Counted from the stretch's first letter, positions 1 to 6,261 are shown. The stretch: DNA of 7,009 nucleotides from an uncultured Collinsella sp. (GCA_900549655.1 UROZ01000103.1:1-7009), one strand, 5' to 3'. Translations and numbers: made by a program. Notes: generated by a model from the sequence alone, not told the origin.

Positions 1-95
1 AGGGCGTCTACAAGTGCGTCGGCGTTCAGTCCGAGCAGGTCGTCTTCGGTGGCGGAAATATCCACTGCATTACGCAGCAGGAACCCTCGGCGTAA
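1..95 (+). CDS. aguA: Agmatine deiminase, C-terminal end (partial, 5' end outside window)
   Basis: Only the last 30 codons are present, in the frame whose first full codon begins at position 3 and whose TAA stop is at 93-95. The peptide contains GGGNIHCITQQEP, the C-terminal motif of agmatine deiminase (porphyromonas-type peptidyl-arginine deiminase family). In that family the Cys of this motif is the nucleophile that attacks the guanidinium carbon. The enzyme is cytoplasmic and hydrolyses agmatine to N-carbamoylputrescine and ammonia, feeding putrescine synthesis or agmatine catabolism. The preceding residues (GVYKCVGVQSEQVVF) fit the usual beta strand before the motif. The family normally has about 330-380 residues, so over 90% lies upstream of the window. 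Its partner genes cannot be seen. The gene converges on the DAHP synthase gene, with a 333-base hairpin-rich gap between them. The motif is distinctive; the remaining doubt comes from the short fragment. Confidence 0.8.
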   Translation, partial: GVYKCVGVQSEQVVFGGGNIHCITQQEPSA

Positions 96-109
96 CTGTC
101 TGTCTTCCC

Positions 110-193
110 GAGGTGCGGCACCTTCCCGTTCATTTGTCGCTTGCGTACCCAAAGTACGCGGCGCTCCTATTTCACGGGAATCTGCCGCACCTC
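110..193. repeat. Long imperfect palindrome / 84-base stem-loop
   Basis: GAGGTGCGGCA at 110-120 is the exact complement of 183-193. After a 2-base mismatch, TTCCCGT at 123-129 pairs exactly with 174-180. The centre has a further hairpin, GCGTAC (143-148) with GTACGC (154-159) around the loop CCAAA, extended by CGC/GCG at 138-140/161-163. It begins 15 bases after the aguA stop. No run of T follows on either strand, so it is not a classic Rho-independent terminator. It may be a REP/BIME-like intergenic palindrome, or protect the 3' end of the aguA mRNA. The pairing is read directly; the role is unknown. Confidence 0.6.
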
Positions 194-288
194 AGAAACC
201 CAGCCGGTCAAGCGGACCGACGTAGCTTGTTACCGCATTAGTCATTGGTGCCAACCCTGGCAACGATGCAGGTCGAAAAACGTCAGCG

Positions 289-388
289 AAAACCCGCCAG
301 AGCGAGCAAGGTGCCTTGAAGCGAGGCGGCATTGACCTTCTGGTCATGCCGTCGAAGCTGAAAGGCAGATTGCCGTTCTGGCGGGTTT
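289..388. other. Multi-helix structured segment, possible large terminator for the DAHP synthase gene
   Basis: AAACCCGCCAGA at 290-301 is the exact complement of TCTGGCGGGTTT at 377-388, a 12-bp closing stem. Inside it lies a strong hairpin: CGGCA (327-331) and TGACC (333-337) pair with GGTCA (342-346) and TGCCG (347-351) around a TTCT loop, with one bulged T at 332. Smaller helices are the palindrome CAAGGTGCCTTG (306-317) and GGCA/TGCC near 364-374. The whole can be drawn as a branched, cloverleaf-like fold, but it is not a tRNA. On the minus strand the closing stem is followed by TTTTCGCTGACGTTTTT, so it could end DAHP synthase transcripts. A small RNA or an intergenic repeat copy are alternatives. 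Confidence 0.5.
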
Positions 389-401
389 GCAGCGTCGAGC
401 C

Positions 402-429
402 GTTACGCGGTTTGGTAAAACCGCGTAAC
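402..429 (-). terminator. Perfect 12-bp hairpin at the DAHP synthase stop codon
   Basis: GTTACGCGGTTT at 402-413 pairs without mismatch with 418-429 around a 4-base loop (TACC on the minus strand). The stem begins at the last base of the TAG stop (429-431). No T tract follows on the minus strand (GGCTCGACGC), so it is not a standard intrinsic terminator on its own. It may stabilise the mRNA 3' end or act with the larger structure at 289-388. Confidence 0.45.
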
Positions 430-1460
430 TAAATCCGTTCCGCGATCTCGTGGATGAGGTAGTCGGTCTTTTCCCAGCCCAGGCACGGATCGGTGATCGA
501 CTTGCCAAAGACACCGCCGTCGACCGGCTGGTTGCCATCCTCCAGGTAGGACTCGATCATAAAGCCCTTGACCAGCTTGGAGATGGACTCGTTGCGGCGG
601 CAGCTGTCGAGCACCTCCTTGCAAATGCGATACTGCTCCAGCGGACGCTTGCCCGAGTTGTCGTGGTTGCAGTCGATGACCGCTGCCGGATTGGCATAGC
701 CGGCGTGCTCGGTGTAGCGCTCGGCCAGGCGCTCGAGGTGCTCGTAGTGGTAGTTGGGGTAGGTGCGGCCATCGAGGCCGATGTAACCACGCATAACGGC
801 GTGCGCGAGCGGATTGCCGTCGCACTCGACCTCCCAGTTGCGGAAGATGAAGCTCTGGTGCGCCTGCGCGGCGTAAATGGAGTTGAGCATAACGGTGGTA
901 GAGCCGGCAGTGGGATTCTTCATGCCGACGGGTACCGAAATGCCGCTCGACACCAGACGATGCTCCTGGTTCTCGACCGAGCGTGCGCCCACGGCAACAT
1001 AGCTCAGCAGGTCAACGAGGTACTGGTAGTTGGACGGATAGAGCATCTCGTCGGCGGTGAAGAAGCCCGTTTCCTCAATAACACGCAGGTGCATATGGCG
1101 GATGGCCTTGACGCCCTCGAGCAGGTCGTCGGGAGCCTCGGGGTTGGGGTTGTGCAGAAGGCCCTTGTAGCCGGTGCCCTTGGTGCGCGGCTTATTGGTG
1201 TAGACGCGCGGAATGATGATGAGCTTGTCCTTGACCTCCTCGGCGGTCTTGGCCAGTCGGTTCATGTACTCAAGTACCGAATCCTCGCGGTCGGCAGAGC
1301 ACGGGCCGATGATGAGCACCTTGCGTGCGTCCTCGCCGGTAAAGACTTTGGCGACCTCGGCGTCAAATGCCTGCTTTTTGGCGGTAAGCTCGGCAGAAAG
1401 CGGCATTTCCTCGCGGATCTCCATGGGGATTGGCAACTTGCGTTTGAATTCCATGGCCAT
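429..1460 (-). CDS. aroG: 3-deoxy-7-phosphoheptulonate (DAHP) synthase, class I (AroF/G/H type)
   Basis: Cytoplasmic enzyme that condenses phosphoenolpyruvate with erythrose 4-phosphate to give DAHP, the first committed step of the shikimate pathway to Phe, Tyr, Trp and chorismate. The 343 residues match the usual 340-360 of type I-alpha enzymes and form a single TIM-barrel domain. By analogy with E. coli AroG, the metal ligands are Cys54 (in GPCSADR), His266 (DCNHDNSGK), Glu303 (MIESYLEDGNQ) and Asp324 (GKSITDPCLGW). The phosphate/PEP-binding Arg85, Lys90, Arg92 and Lys99 lie in PRVYTNKPRTKGTGYKG. The GISVPVG loop corresponds to the region around Ser180 of AroG, which takes part in feedback inhibition. 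Which amino acid inhibits it cannot be told, so the symbol denotes the family and not Phe sensitivity. The first ATG (1460) is chosen because GAGGAGG lies 6 bases before it; the in-frame ATG two codons later is more distant. No other shikimate gene is adjacent. It appears monocistronic. Confidence 0.96.
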   Translation of the reverse strand: MAMEFKRKLPIPMEIREEMPLSAELTAKKQAFDAEVAKVFTGEDARKVLIIGPCSADREDSVLEYMNRLAKTAEEVKDKLIIIPRVYTNKPRTKGTGYKGLLHNPNPEAPDDLLEGVKAIRHMHLRVIEETGFFTADEMLYPSNYQYLVDLLSYVAVGARSVENQEHRLVSSGISVPVGMKNPTAGSTTVMLNSIYAAQAHQSFIFRNWEVECDGNPLAHAVMRGYIGLDGRTYPNYHYEHLERLAERYTEHAGYANPAAVIDCNHDNSGKRPLEQYRICKEVLDSCRRNESISKLVKGFMIESYLEDGNQPVDGGVFGKSITDPCLGWEKTDYLIHEIAERI

Positions 1461-1466
1461 AGGGGC

Positions 1467-1473
1467 CTCCTCA
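1467..1473 (-). promoter_or_regulatory. Shine-Dalgarno site of the DAHP synthase gene
   Basis: GAGGAGG on the minus strand, 6 bases before the ATG at 1460-1458. It is a near-perfect anti-16S complement and decides the start in favour of the first of two nearby in-frame ATGs. Confidence 0.85.
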
Positions 1474-1514
1474 ATCTATAGAAAGAGCAATAAGCGTATT
1501 GTCGAGTGTCCGGA

Positions 1515-1543
1515 ATTATCCGCTGTCGCACGCTAAAGTGCAA
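1515..1543 (-). promoter_or_regulatory. Candidate sigma-A promoter of the DAHP synthase gene
   Basis: On the minus strand, TTGCAC (1543-1538) is followed after exactly 17 bases by GATAAT (1520-1515). The -10 box matches the consensus at 5 of 6 positions; the -35 box matches only the invariant TTG. Transcription would start near 1508, giving a leader of roughly 48 bases that ends in a strong Shine-Dalgarno. No leader peptide or attenuator is visible in so short a leader. Confidence 0.5.
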
Positions 1544-1558
1544 GCCCTTGTCACCCCG

Positions 1559-1594
1559 AAACCTGCCAAAAAGGGACAGGTTTATTTTGGCAGG
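1559..1594. repeat. Double palindrome with two exclusive folds (REP-like repeat)
   Basis: CCTGCCAAAA (1562-1571) is the exact complement of TTTTGGCAGG (1585-1594). The same bases can instead form AAACCTG (1559-1565) with CAGGTTT (1577-1583). Only one of the two folds can exist at a time. On the minus strand the centre reads AAATAAACCTGTCCC. From memory, this resembles a short motif scattered through many bacterial genomes near REP-associated tyrosine transposase (RAYT, IS200/IS605-related) genes; no such transposase is in this window. It lies just upstream of the proposed DAHP synthase promoter. The pairing is certain; the family assignment is tentative. Confidence 0.5.
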
Positions 1595-1680
1595 CTTTAT
1601 CTGGGGAGACGTCGGCGGATGCCGGGAGCGAGTGGCGCCGCGTGGGGCCCTAAGGCTGTTGTCGGTTCCCCGGGAAACAC

Positions 1681-1916
1681 CCTGTGGGCAAAAAATGCCA
1701 AATATGAGTACTGTTGCTAACCTAGTAACATATCCGTCTAGCGAGATAATAGACAAAGTGATAAATATGCTCATTAACGTTGGCAGGCAGAAGCCTGCTA
1801 ACGGGCGTTTTGATTAATTTGAAGGCGAATAGAGGCCGCAAAGAGGTCGTTTGAGGCGGTTTTGGCTGTTACTAAAAAGGTAACAGTACTCATATTTGCT
1901 CTTTTTTGCCCACGGG
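1681..1916. repeat. Pair of 50-bp imperfect inverted repeats, MITE-like element
   Basis: The left arm (1681-1730) and right arm (1867-1916) are inverted copies matching at about 40 of 50 positions with no gaps. Exactly shared blocks are GGGCAAAAAA and CAAATATGAGTACTGTT. Each arm ends inward in a 17-bp dyad of the form GTTRC-N7-GTAAC (1713-1729 and 1868-1884), whose ends are kept while the middle differs. The arms enclose about 136 bp of AT-rich sequence with no coding potential. No target-site duplication is evident just outside. It could be a non-autonomous transposable element, or two copies of a regulatory site in opposite orientation. It lies between a terminator and a promoter, so it interrupts no gene. 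Confidence 0.6.
1779..1802 (+). repeat. Hairpin inside the inverted-repeat element
   Basis: GTTGGCAGGC (1779-1788) pairs with GCCTGCTAAC (1793-1802) around an AGAA loop: ten pairs including one G-U on the plus strand. It is followed by GGGCGTTTTGATT, weakly terminator-like, but no plus-strand gene lies upstream to terminate. Its TTGGCAGGC core also occurs in the repeat at 1585-1594, hinting at related repeat material. Confidence 0.4.
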
Positions 1917-1970
1917 GTCTGGAAAACGCCGTCAATGAGGTCTCAGGGAAGGCGCTTCGAGGGCTGCAAA

Positions 1971-2007
1971 ACAAAAACGGGGGCGCAGGTTGCCCTGCGC
2001 CCCCGTT
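1971..2007 (-). terminator. Rho-independent terminator of the marR-ABC operon
   Basis: AACGGGGGCGCAGG and its exact complement (1976-1989 with 1994-2007) form a 14-bp, very GC-rich stem. On the minus strand the loop is GCAA, a stable GNRA tetraloop, and the stem runs directly into TTTTTGTTTT. It lies 31 bases after the stop of the 618-residue ABC gene. This is a textbook intrinsic terminator and makes read-through into the DAHP synthase gene unlikely. Confidence 0.92.
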
Positions 2008-2038
2008 CTCGGGCGTTATTCGTTCCCTGCGGCAGAAT

Positions 2039-3895
2039 TTACGCCGCCTCGTCGAACTGCGAGTTGTACAGGTCGGCGTAGAAGCCGCCCTGGGCGAGCA
2101 ACTCGTCGTGCGTGCCCTTCTCGACGATATCGCCGTCGCGAATCACCAAGATCACGTCGGCGTTGCGGATCGTGGACAGGCGGTGTGCGATGACAAAGCT
2201 GGTACGGCCCTGCATCAGCGCATCCATGGCACGCTGAATAAGCTCCTCGGTACGAGTGTCAACGTTGGAGGTTGCCTCGTCCAGAATTAGCGCCGGGCGG
2301 TCGGCCAAAATGGCGCGGGCGATGGTCACGAGCTGGCGCTGACCCTGCGATAGGTTAGTGCCCTCCTCGTTGATCATGAAGTCGTAGCCGCCGGCGAGCG
2401 TATGGATAAAGTGGTCGCAGCGTGCGGCACGTGCAGCGGCTTCGACCTCGGCATCGCTCGCATCGGGGCGTCCGTAACGGATGTTTTCGCGGATGGTGCC
2501 GTTAAACAGCCAGGTATCCTGCAGTACCATGGCAAACTCGCCGCGCAGCGCCGCGCGGTCCCAGTCGCGCACGTCGACGCCCTCGACACGCAGCGAACCG
2601 TCGTCCACATCGTAGAAGCGCTGCAGCAGCTTAATGAGCGTGGTCTTGCCGGCGCCGGTGGGGCCGACGATGGCGATGGTCTGGCCGGGCTGCGCCTCGC
2701 AGCTAAAGTCGTGGATGATGGTCTTGTCGGGCGTGTAGCCAAACTTGACATGGTCAAACTCCACGTGGCCGGGGCGCTTCTCGGGAATCTGCGCGTCGGC
2801 CTTCTGCTCCTCCTCGGGCGCGGCCAGGAACTCAAACACACGCTCGGTGGCAGCTGCCATCGACTGCATCGTGTTGCTCACGTTGCCCAGCTGCTGCACG
2901 GGTTGCGTAAAGTTGCGAACGTACTGGATAAAGCTCTGGATGTCGCCGGGCGTGGCATTGCCGGTCAGCGCGAGCTGCGCGCCTACCACGACGACGCCCA
3001 CGTAGCCCATGTTACCCACCAAGCTCATAAGCGGCATCATCAGGCCCGACAGGAACTGCGAGCGCCAGCCACTAATAAAGAGACGGTCGTTTTGACGGTC
3101 GAACTCTTCGATCGAGGCCTCGGCGCGGTCGAACACCTGAATGACGTTCTGGCCGGCAAAGTCCTCCTCGATAATGCCGTTGACGGCGCCCAGAACCTGC
3201 TGTTGCTCGCGGAAGTACGGCTGCGAGAAGTGAATCATTACGGTCAAGATAATCGCGGCGGCCGGCAGCGTGAGCACGGTGACGCCGGTAAGCGGCAGGC
3301 TGATCGAAAGCATCATGACGAGCACGCCGATAATCTGCGTCACCGACGTGATGAGCTGCGTCACGCTCTGGTTGAGCGACTGGCCGAGCGTATCGACGTC
3401 GTTGGTGATGCGGCTGAGCACATCGCCCTTGCTGTGACCGTTAAAGTAGCTCATCGGCACGACGGCAATCTTGGCGGCGATCTCCTTGCGCATGCGGTAG
3501 CAGATCTTTTGCGTGACGCCGGTCATGAGCCAGCCCTGGATGAGGCTGCAGATAGAGCTCGCCAGGTACAGGCAGAGCAAAAAGCCGAGCGTCTTGGCGA
3601 TCCAGTTAAAGTCGACATCGCCGGTACCGTTGACTTTGGCAACCAGGCCTTCGAACAGCTTGGTCGTAACCTGGCCGAGCACCTTGGGTCCCACAATGTT
3701 AAAGATGACCGAGCACACGGCAAAGGCGACGGCGGCAAACACGGCAATCTTGTGCTGGCCGATATAGCCGAGCAGCTGCCTCATGGTGCCCTTAAAGTCC
3801 TTGGCCTTTTCGCCGCGACGCATGCCGCCCATGCGGCCCATGGGACCACGCTGGCGGGTGGGCTTGGGAATTTGGGTCTTGGTCTCGTCTGCCAT
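2039..3895 (-). CDS. ABC exporter half-transporter (permease-ATPase), consensus-site subunit
   Basis: A 618-residue fusion of a six-helix membrane domain (about 45-345) and an ATPase domain (about 375-610), the multidrug/lipid exporter type (MsbA/LmrA/BmrD-like). Hydrophobic segments lie near 49-70, 102-124, 180-200, 203-223 and 282-310. The ATPase has Walker A GPTGAGKT (411-418), Q-loop Gln459, Walker B ending in Asp539 followed by the catalytic Glu540, and H-loop His571. Its signature is LSQGQ (515-519) rather than LSGGQ. Normal Walker B and His with an altered signature identify the partner of the upstream subunit, whose defects are the reverse. The basic, Gly/Met/Arg-rich N-terminus (about 12-35) is cytoplasmic. 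The ATG start shares one base with the preceding stop (TAATG) and has AAGGAGG 9 bases upstream. Substrate cannot be told from sequence; drugs, bile-type compounds, peptides or lipids are all possible. It is the last gene before a strong terminator. Confidence 0.93.
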   Translation of the reverse strand: MADETKTQIPKPTRQRGPMGRMGGMRRGEKAKDFKGTMRQLLGYIGQHKIAVFAAVAFAVCSVIFNIVGPKVLGQVTTKLFEGLVAKVNGTGDVDFNWIAKTLGFLLCLYLASSICSLIQGWLMTGVTQKICYRMRKEIAAKIAVVPMSYFNGHSKGDVLSRITNDVDTLGQSLNQSVTQLITSVTQIIGVLVMMLSISLPLTGVTVLTLPAAAIILTVMIHFSQPYFREQQQVLGAVNGIIEEDFAGQNVIQVFDRAEASIEEFDRQNDRLFISGWRSQFLSGLMMPLMSLVGNMGYVGVVVVGAQLALTGNATPGDIQSFIQYVRNFTQPVQQLGNVSNTMQSMAAATERVFEFLAAPEEEQKADAQIPEKRPGHVEFDHVKFGYTPDKTIIHDFSCEAQPGQTIAIVGPTGAGKTTLIKLLQRFYDVDDGSLRVEGVDVRDWDRAALRGEFAMVLQDTWLFNGTIRENIRYGRPDASDAEVEAAARAARCDHFIHTLAGGYDFMINEEGTNLSQGQRQLVTIARAILADRPALILDEATSNVDTRTEELIQRAMDALMQGRTSFVIAHRLSTIRNADVILVIRDGDIVEKGTHDELLAQGGFYADLYNSQFDEAA

Positions 3896-3911
3896 TAGCG
3901 CTCGCCTCCTT
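3893..3911 (-). promoter_or_regulatory. Coupled stop-start junction with internal Shine-Dalgarno
   Basis: On the minus strand AAGGAGG (3911-3905) lies within the last codons of the 788-residue gene, 9 bases before the TAATG in which its stop and the next ATG overlap by one base. This arrangement favours translational coupling and near-equal synthesis of the two ABC subunits. Confidence 0.8.
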
Positions 3912-6261
3912 CCATAACGGCTGCAATTTCTTCTTGGGTAAGCCCCAGCTCCTCGGCGGAAAGCTGCGACTGTGCGATTTCCAGGTACGCCGGGCAGCTG
4001 CGCAGTAGCTCCTTGTGCGTGCCGGTGCCCACTACGTGACCGTCGTCGAGCACGATGATCTGGTCGGCGTGCATGATGGTCGCGATGCGTTGTGCCACGA
4101 CCACGAGTGCGGCGTCGGTAACGTTTTTAGCCAGCTCCTCGCGCAGGCGCGCGTCGGTCTTGTAGTCGAGGGCGCTAAATGAGTCATCGAACACCACGAC
4201 CTCGGGCTTCTTGGCCAAGGCGCGGGCGATGGCCAGACGCTGGCGCTGACCGCCCGAAACATTGGAGCCGCCCTGGCTGATGGGGGAGTCGTAGCCGCCC
4301 TCGCGCTCGGCGATAAAGTCCTCGGCCTGGGCGATGCGTGCCGCCCGGTACATGTCCTCGTCGCTCACCATGTCGCCGGCAAACTTAAGGTTGCTCTCGA
4401 CGGTGCCCGAGAACAGGCGACCCTGCTGCGGGATATAGCCAATGCGGCGGCGCAGCTCGGAAAGGGTCATGTCGCGCACGTCGATGCCGTCGAGCGAAAT
4501 GCTGCCGCCCGTGACGTCGTACAGGCGCGGAATCAACTGCACGAGCGTGGACTTACCCGAGCCCGTGGAGCCAATAATGCCGAGCATCTGACCGGCATGC
4601 GTGGTGAAGTTCACGCCGCTGATGACGTCGGCGCGGGCATCGGGATACTGGAAGCTCACGTCGCGGAAGGTGAGCTCGCCGCGCGGCGCGCTGGCCACGG
4701 GCAGTTTGGGCGAGACAGGGTCGTTGATGCTCGTGGGGCAGGTGATGACCTCTTCCACGCGCTCGGCTGCGACCTCGGCGCGCGGCAGGATGACCGAAAC
4801 CATGGTGAGGATCATAAACGCCATGACGATCTGCATGGTGTAGGAGATAAACGCCATCATGTTGCCGACCTGCATCACGCCGTCGGACACGCCCTGCGCG
4901 CCAAACCAGACGATAAGCACGGTGATGCAGTTCATGACGAGCATCATGAGCGGCATCATAAAGCTCATGGCGCGGTTGGTGTAGAGCTGCGTGGTCATCA
5001 GGTCGAGCGAAGCCTTGTCAAAACGCTCGAGCTCATGTTCCTCGCGGTTGAACGAGCGGATGGGCATAAGGCCGTCGAGCAGCTCGCGGGCGGTAAGGTT
5101 CACGCGGTCCACAAAGCTCTGCATCTTTTTGAACTTGGGCATGGTGAGGCCCATGAGCACGCCGACGACGGCCGAGACCGCGATGATGGCCACGGCGATG
5201 GTCCACTCCAGGCCGGTGTGGTTGGCCAGGACGCGCATGACGGCGACGATGCCCATGACGGGGGCCATCAGGCACATGCGGATAAACAGGGTTGCGGCCA
5301 TCTGGATCTGCTGAATGTCGTTGGTGCAGCGGGTGATGAGCGAGGCCTGGCTAAACTTGCCCACCTCGGCCGGCGAGAAGTGCATAACCTTGTTGAAGGT
5401 CTCGCGGCGCAGGTCGCGGGCGATGGAGCAGGCGGTGCGCGACGCCACGGCACCGGTCAGAATGGTGGCGACGAGCGACACCAGGCACAGCCCAAACATC
5501 GTGGTCGCCATGTGGCTCAGGTAGGCGTTCTGCACGTCGGCGGGGTCGATGCCCTGTGCCTTGTACTCGTCCTGTACATAGCTCACGGCGCGCTGGGTGA
5601 CGATGGAGCCCGACATGGAGCCCATTTTGTCCGCCATTTGGTTGGCGCCCTCGACGAGCTTGCTTTGGTCTACCAGACCGCCCTCGACACCCAGGCGCAG
5701 GCTCTTCATGGTGATCTTACCGCCGTCGGCATCAATCTGCTTTTGCATGTTCTGCGCCGCTGCGGCCTTCTGCTGCATCTCGGCGAGCTGCTCGGGCGTC
5801 ATCGCTGCCATTTGCTCGGGGGTGGGCATGGCCTGGGCAGCGTTGTTGTCTTTCTCGCTGGACGAGCCCATCATGTCGCCCATGGAGTCGGCGTCAATGC
5901 CCTGGTCGAGCGAAAGGACGACAGTCTCGGGCAGGCTCATAATGTCGGCAATCTTGCCTCCATCGGCACGCTCTTCCTCGGTACCCTTATACGTTCGAAT
6001 GCCATTTTTGTCAGCCTTGCTAAACACGGCCTCCACAGCTTTGGCGTCCTTGGTGCTCATAAAGAGTTCAAGGTCGTCGAGCGATTCGGCGCGGATGGTG
6101 TCGGGTACGGGCGAGGCGATGCCGCCTTGCTGCACACCCACGTCGACGATGTCGCTCATATAGGTAGGCAGCGCCAGATCGGCGTTGCAGCTGATTACGA
6201 TAAGCACGATAGCTGCGAACAGTGCCAGGATATGCTTTTTAAAGAGCTTGAGAATCCTCAC
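3895..6261 (-). CDS. ABC exporter half-transporter with large extracytoplasmic insertion, degenerate-site subunit
   Basis: A 788-residue permease-ATPase fusion, about 200 residues longer than the usual 570-620. Helix 1 is at about 10-32; helix 2 begins only near 251. The intervening region, about 41-249, should lie outside the membrane. It is hydrophilic, rich in Met, Gln and Ala, and has TPEQ repeats with likely helical or coiled-coil character at 139-176. Further helices lie near 325-345, 352-373, 432-455 and 466-492. The ATPase has Walker A GSTGSGKST (564-572), Q-loop Gln612, an intact signature VSGGQ (668-672) and Walker B VVVFDD, with Asp693 where the catalytic Glu belongs. Gln724 replaces the H-loop His. 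These substitutions mark the degenerate site of heterodimeric exporters such as TM287/288 and BmrC/D. The start is GTG at 6261, overlapping the marR stop (GTGA) with AAGGAG 9 bases upstream. Substrate unknown. Confidence 0.93.
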   Translation of the reverse strand: MRILKLFKKHILALFAAIVLIVISCNADLALPTYMSDIVDVGVQQGGIASPVPDTIRAESLDDLELFMSTKDAKAVEAVFSKADKNGIRTYKGTEEERADGGKIADIMSLPETVVLSLDQGIDADSMGDMMGSSSEKDNNAAQAMPTPEQMAAMTPEQLAEMQQKAAAAQNMQKQIDADGGKITMKSLRLGVEGGLVDQSKLVEGANQMADKMGSMSGSIVTQRAVSYVQDEYKAQGIDPADVQNAYLSHMATTMFGLCLVSLVATILTGAVASRTACSIARDLRRETFNKVMHFSPAEVGKFSQASLITRCTNDIQQIQMAATLFIRMCLMAPVMGIVAVMRVLANHTGLEWTIAVAIIAVSAVVGVLMGLTMPKFKKMQSFVDRVNLTARELLDGLMPIRSFNREEHELERFDKASLDLMTTQLYTNRAMSFMMPLMMLVMNCITVLIVWFGAQGVSDGVMQVGNMMAFISYTMQIVMAFMILTMVSVILPRAEVAAERVEEVITCPTSINDPVSPKLPVASAPRGELTFRDVSFQYPDARADVISGVNFTTHAGQMLGIIGSTGSGKSTLVQLIPRLYDVTGGSISLDGIDVRDMTLSELRRRIGYIPQQGRLFSGTVESNLKFAGDMVSDEDMYRAARIAQAEDFIAEREGGYDSPISQGGSNVSGGQRQRLAIARALAKKPEVVVFDDSFSALDYKTDARLREELAKNVTDAALVVVAQRIATIMHADQIIVLDDGHVVGTGTHKELLRSCPAYLEIAQSQLSAEELGLTQEEIAAVMEGGER

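Larger units (their letters stand above)
96..428. other. Hairpin-rich intergenic region between convergent genes
   Basis: This 333-base stretch separates the end of aguA from the end of the DAHP synthase gene. Open frames of 60-75 codons cross it but lack a credible ribosome binding site and any recognisable protein motif, and they run through the palindromes; I do not call them genes. Structures listed separately are at 110-193, 289-388 and 402-429. Smaller hairpins are CGGTC/GACCG at 205-209/215-219 and TGCCA/TGGCA at 249-253/258-262. Several adjacent helices in a convergent gap are compatible with bidirectional termination, a structured repeat family, or both. Confidence 0.6.
1461..2038. 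other. Intergenic region between DAHP synthase gene and ABC operon
   Basis: This 578-base stretch contains no gene I can support. It holds the DAHP synthase Shine-Dalgarno and promoter, a double-palindrome repeat (1559-1594), a GC-rich stretch with no recognised feature (about 1600-1680), an inverted-repeat pair (1681-1916) with an internal hairpin, and the terminator of the ABC operon (1971-2007). The segment between the arms of the inverted repeat is visibly more AT-rich than the surrounding genes, unlike the chromosome around it. Small open frames here translate through the repeats and lack convincing ribosome binding sites. Confidence 0.6.

Noticed and set aside
14..335. Two plus-strand frames of 64-75 codons (14-241 and 141-335)
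   Set aside because: One overlaps the aguA end in another frame; both run through palindromes and lack a good Shine-Dalgarno and recognisable protein features.
289..388. tRNA gene suggested by the cloverleaf-like fold
   Set aside because: The closing stem is 12 bp, and the T-loop GTTCRA motif, D-loop pattern and a 7-base anticodon loop are absent.
450..1481. 343-codon plus-strand open frame antisense to the DAHP synthase gene
   Set aside because: It is the mirror of a well-identified gene in high-GC DNA; its protein is low-complexity (Val/Ala/Leu/Gly-rich) with no family motif.
1461..1510. Leader-peptide attenuator or T-box upstream of the DAHP synthase gene
   Set aside because: The inferred leader is only about 48 bases, with no aromatic-rich mini-gene, specifier hairpin or antiterminator.
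1499..2290. Several plus-strand frames of 60-142 codons across the intergenic repeats
   Set aside because: Their sequences are translations of the inverted repeats and of the terminator, and some continue antisense into the ABC gene.
2402..3898. 498-codon plus-strand open frame antisense to the 618-residue ABC gene
   Set aside because: His/Ala/Gly-rich translation typical of the antisense of GC-biased codons; the opposite strand has every ABC motif in order.
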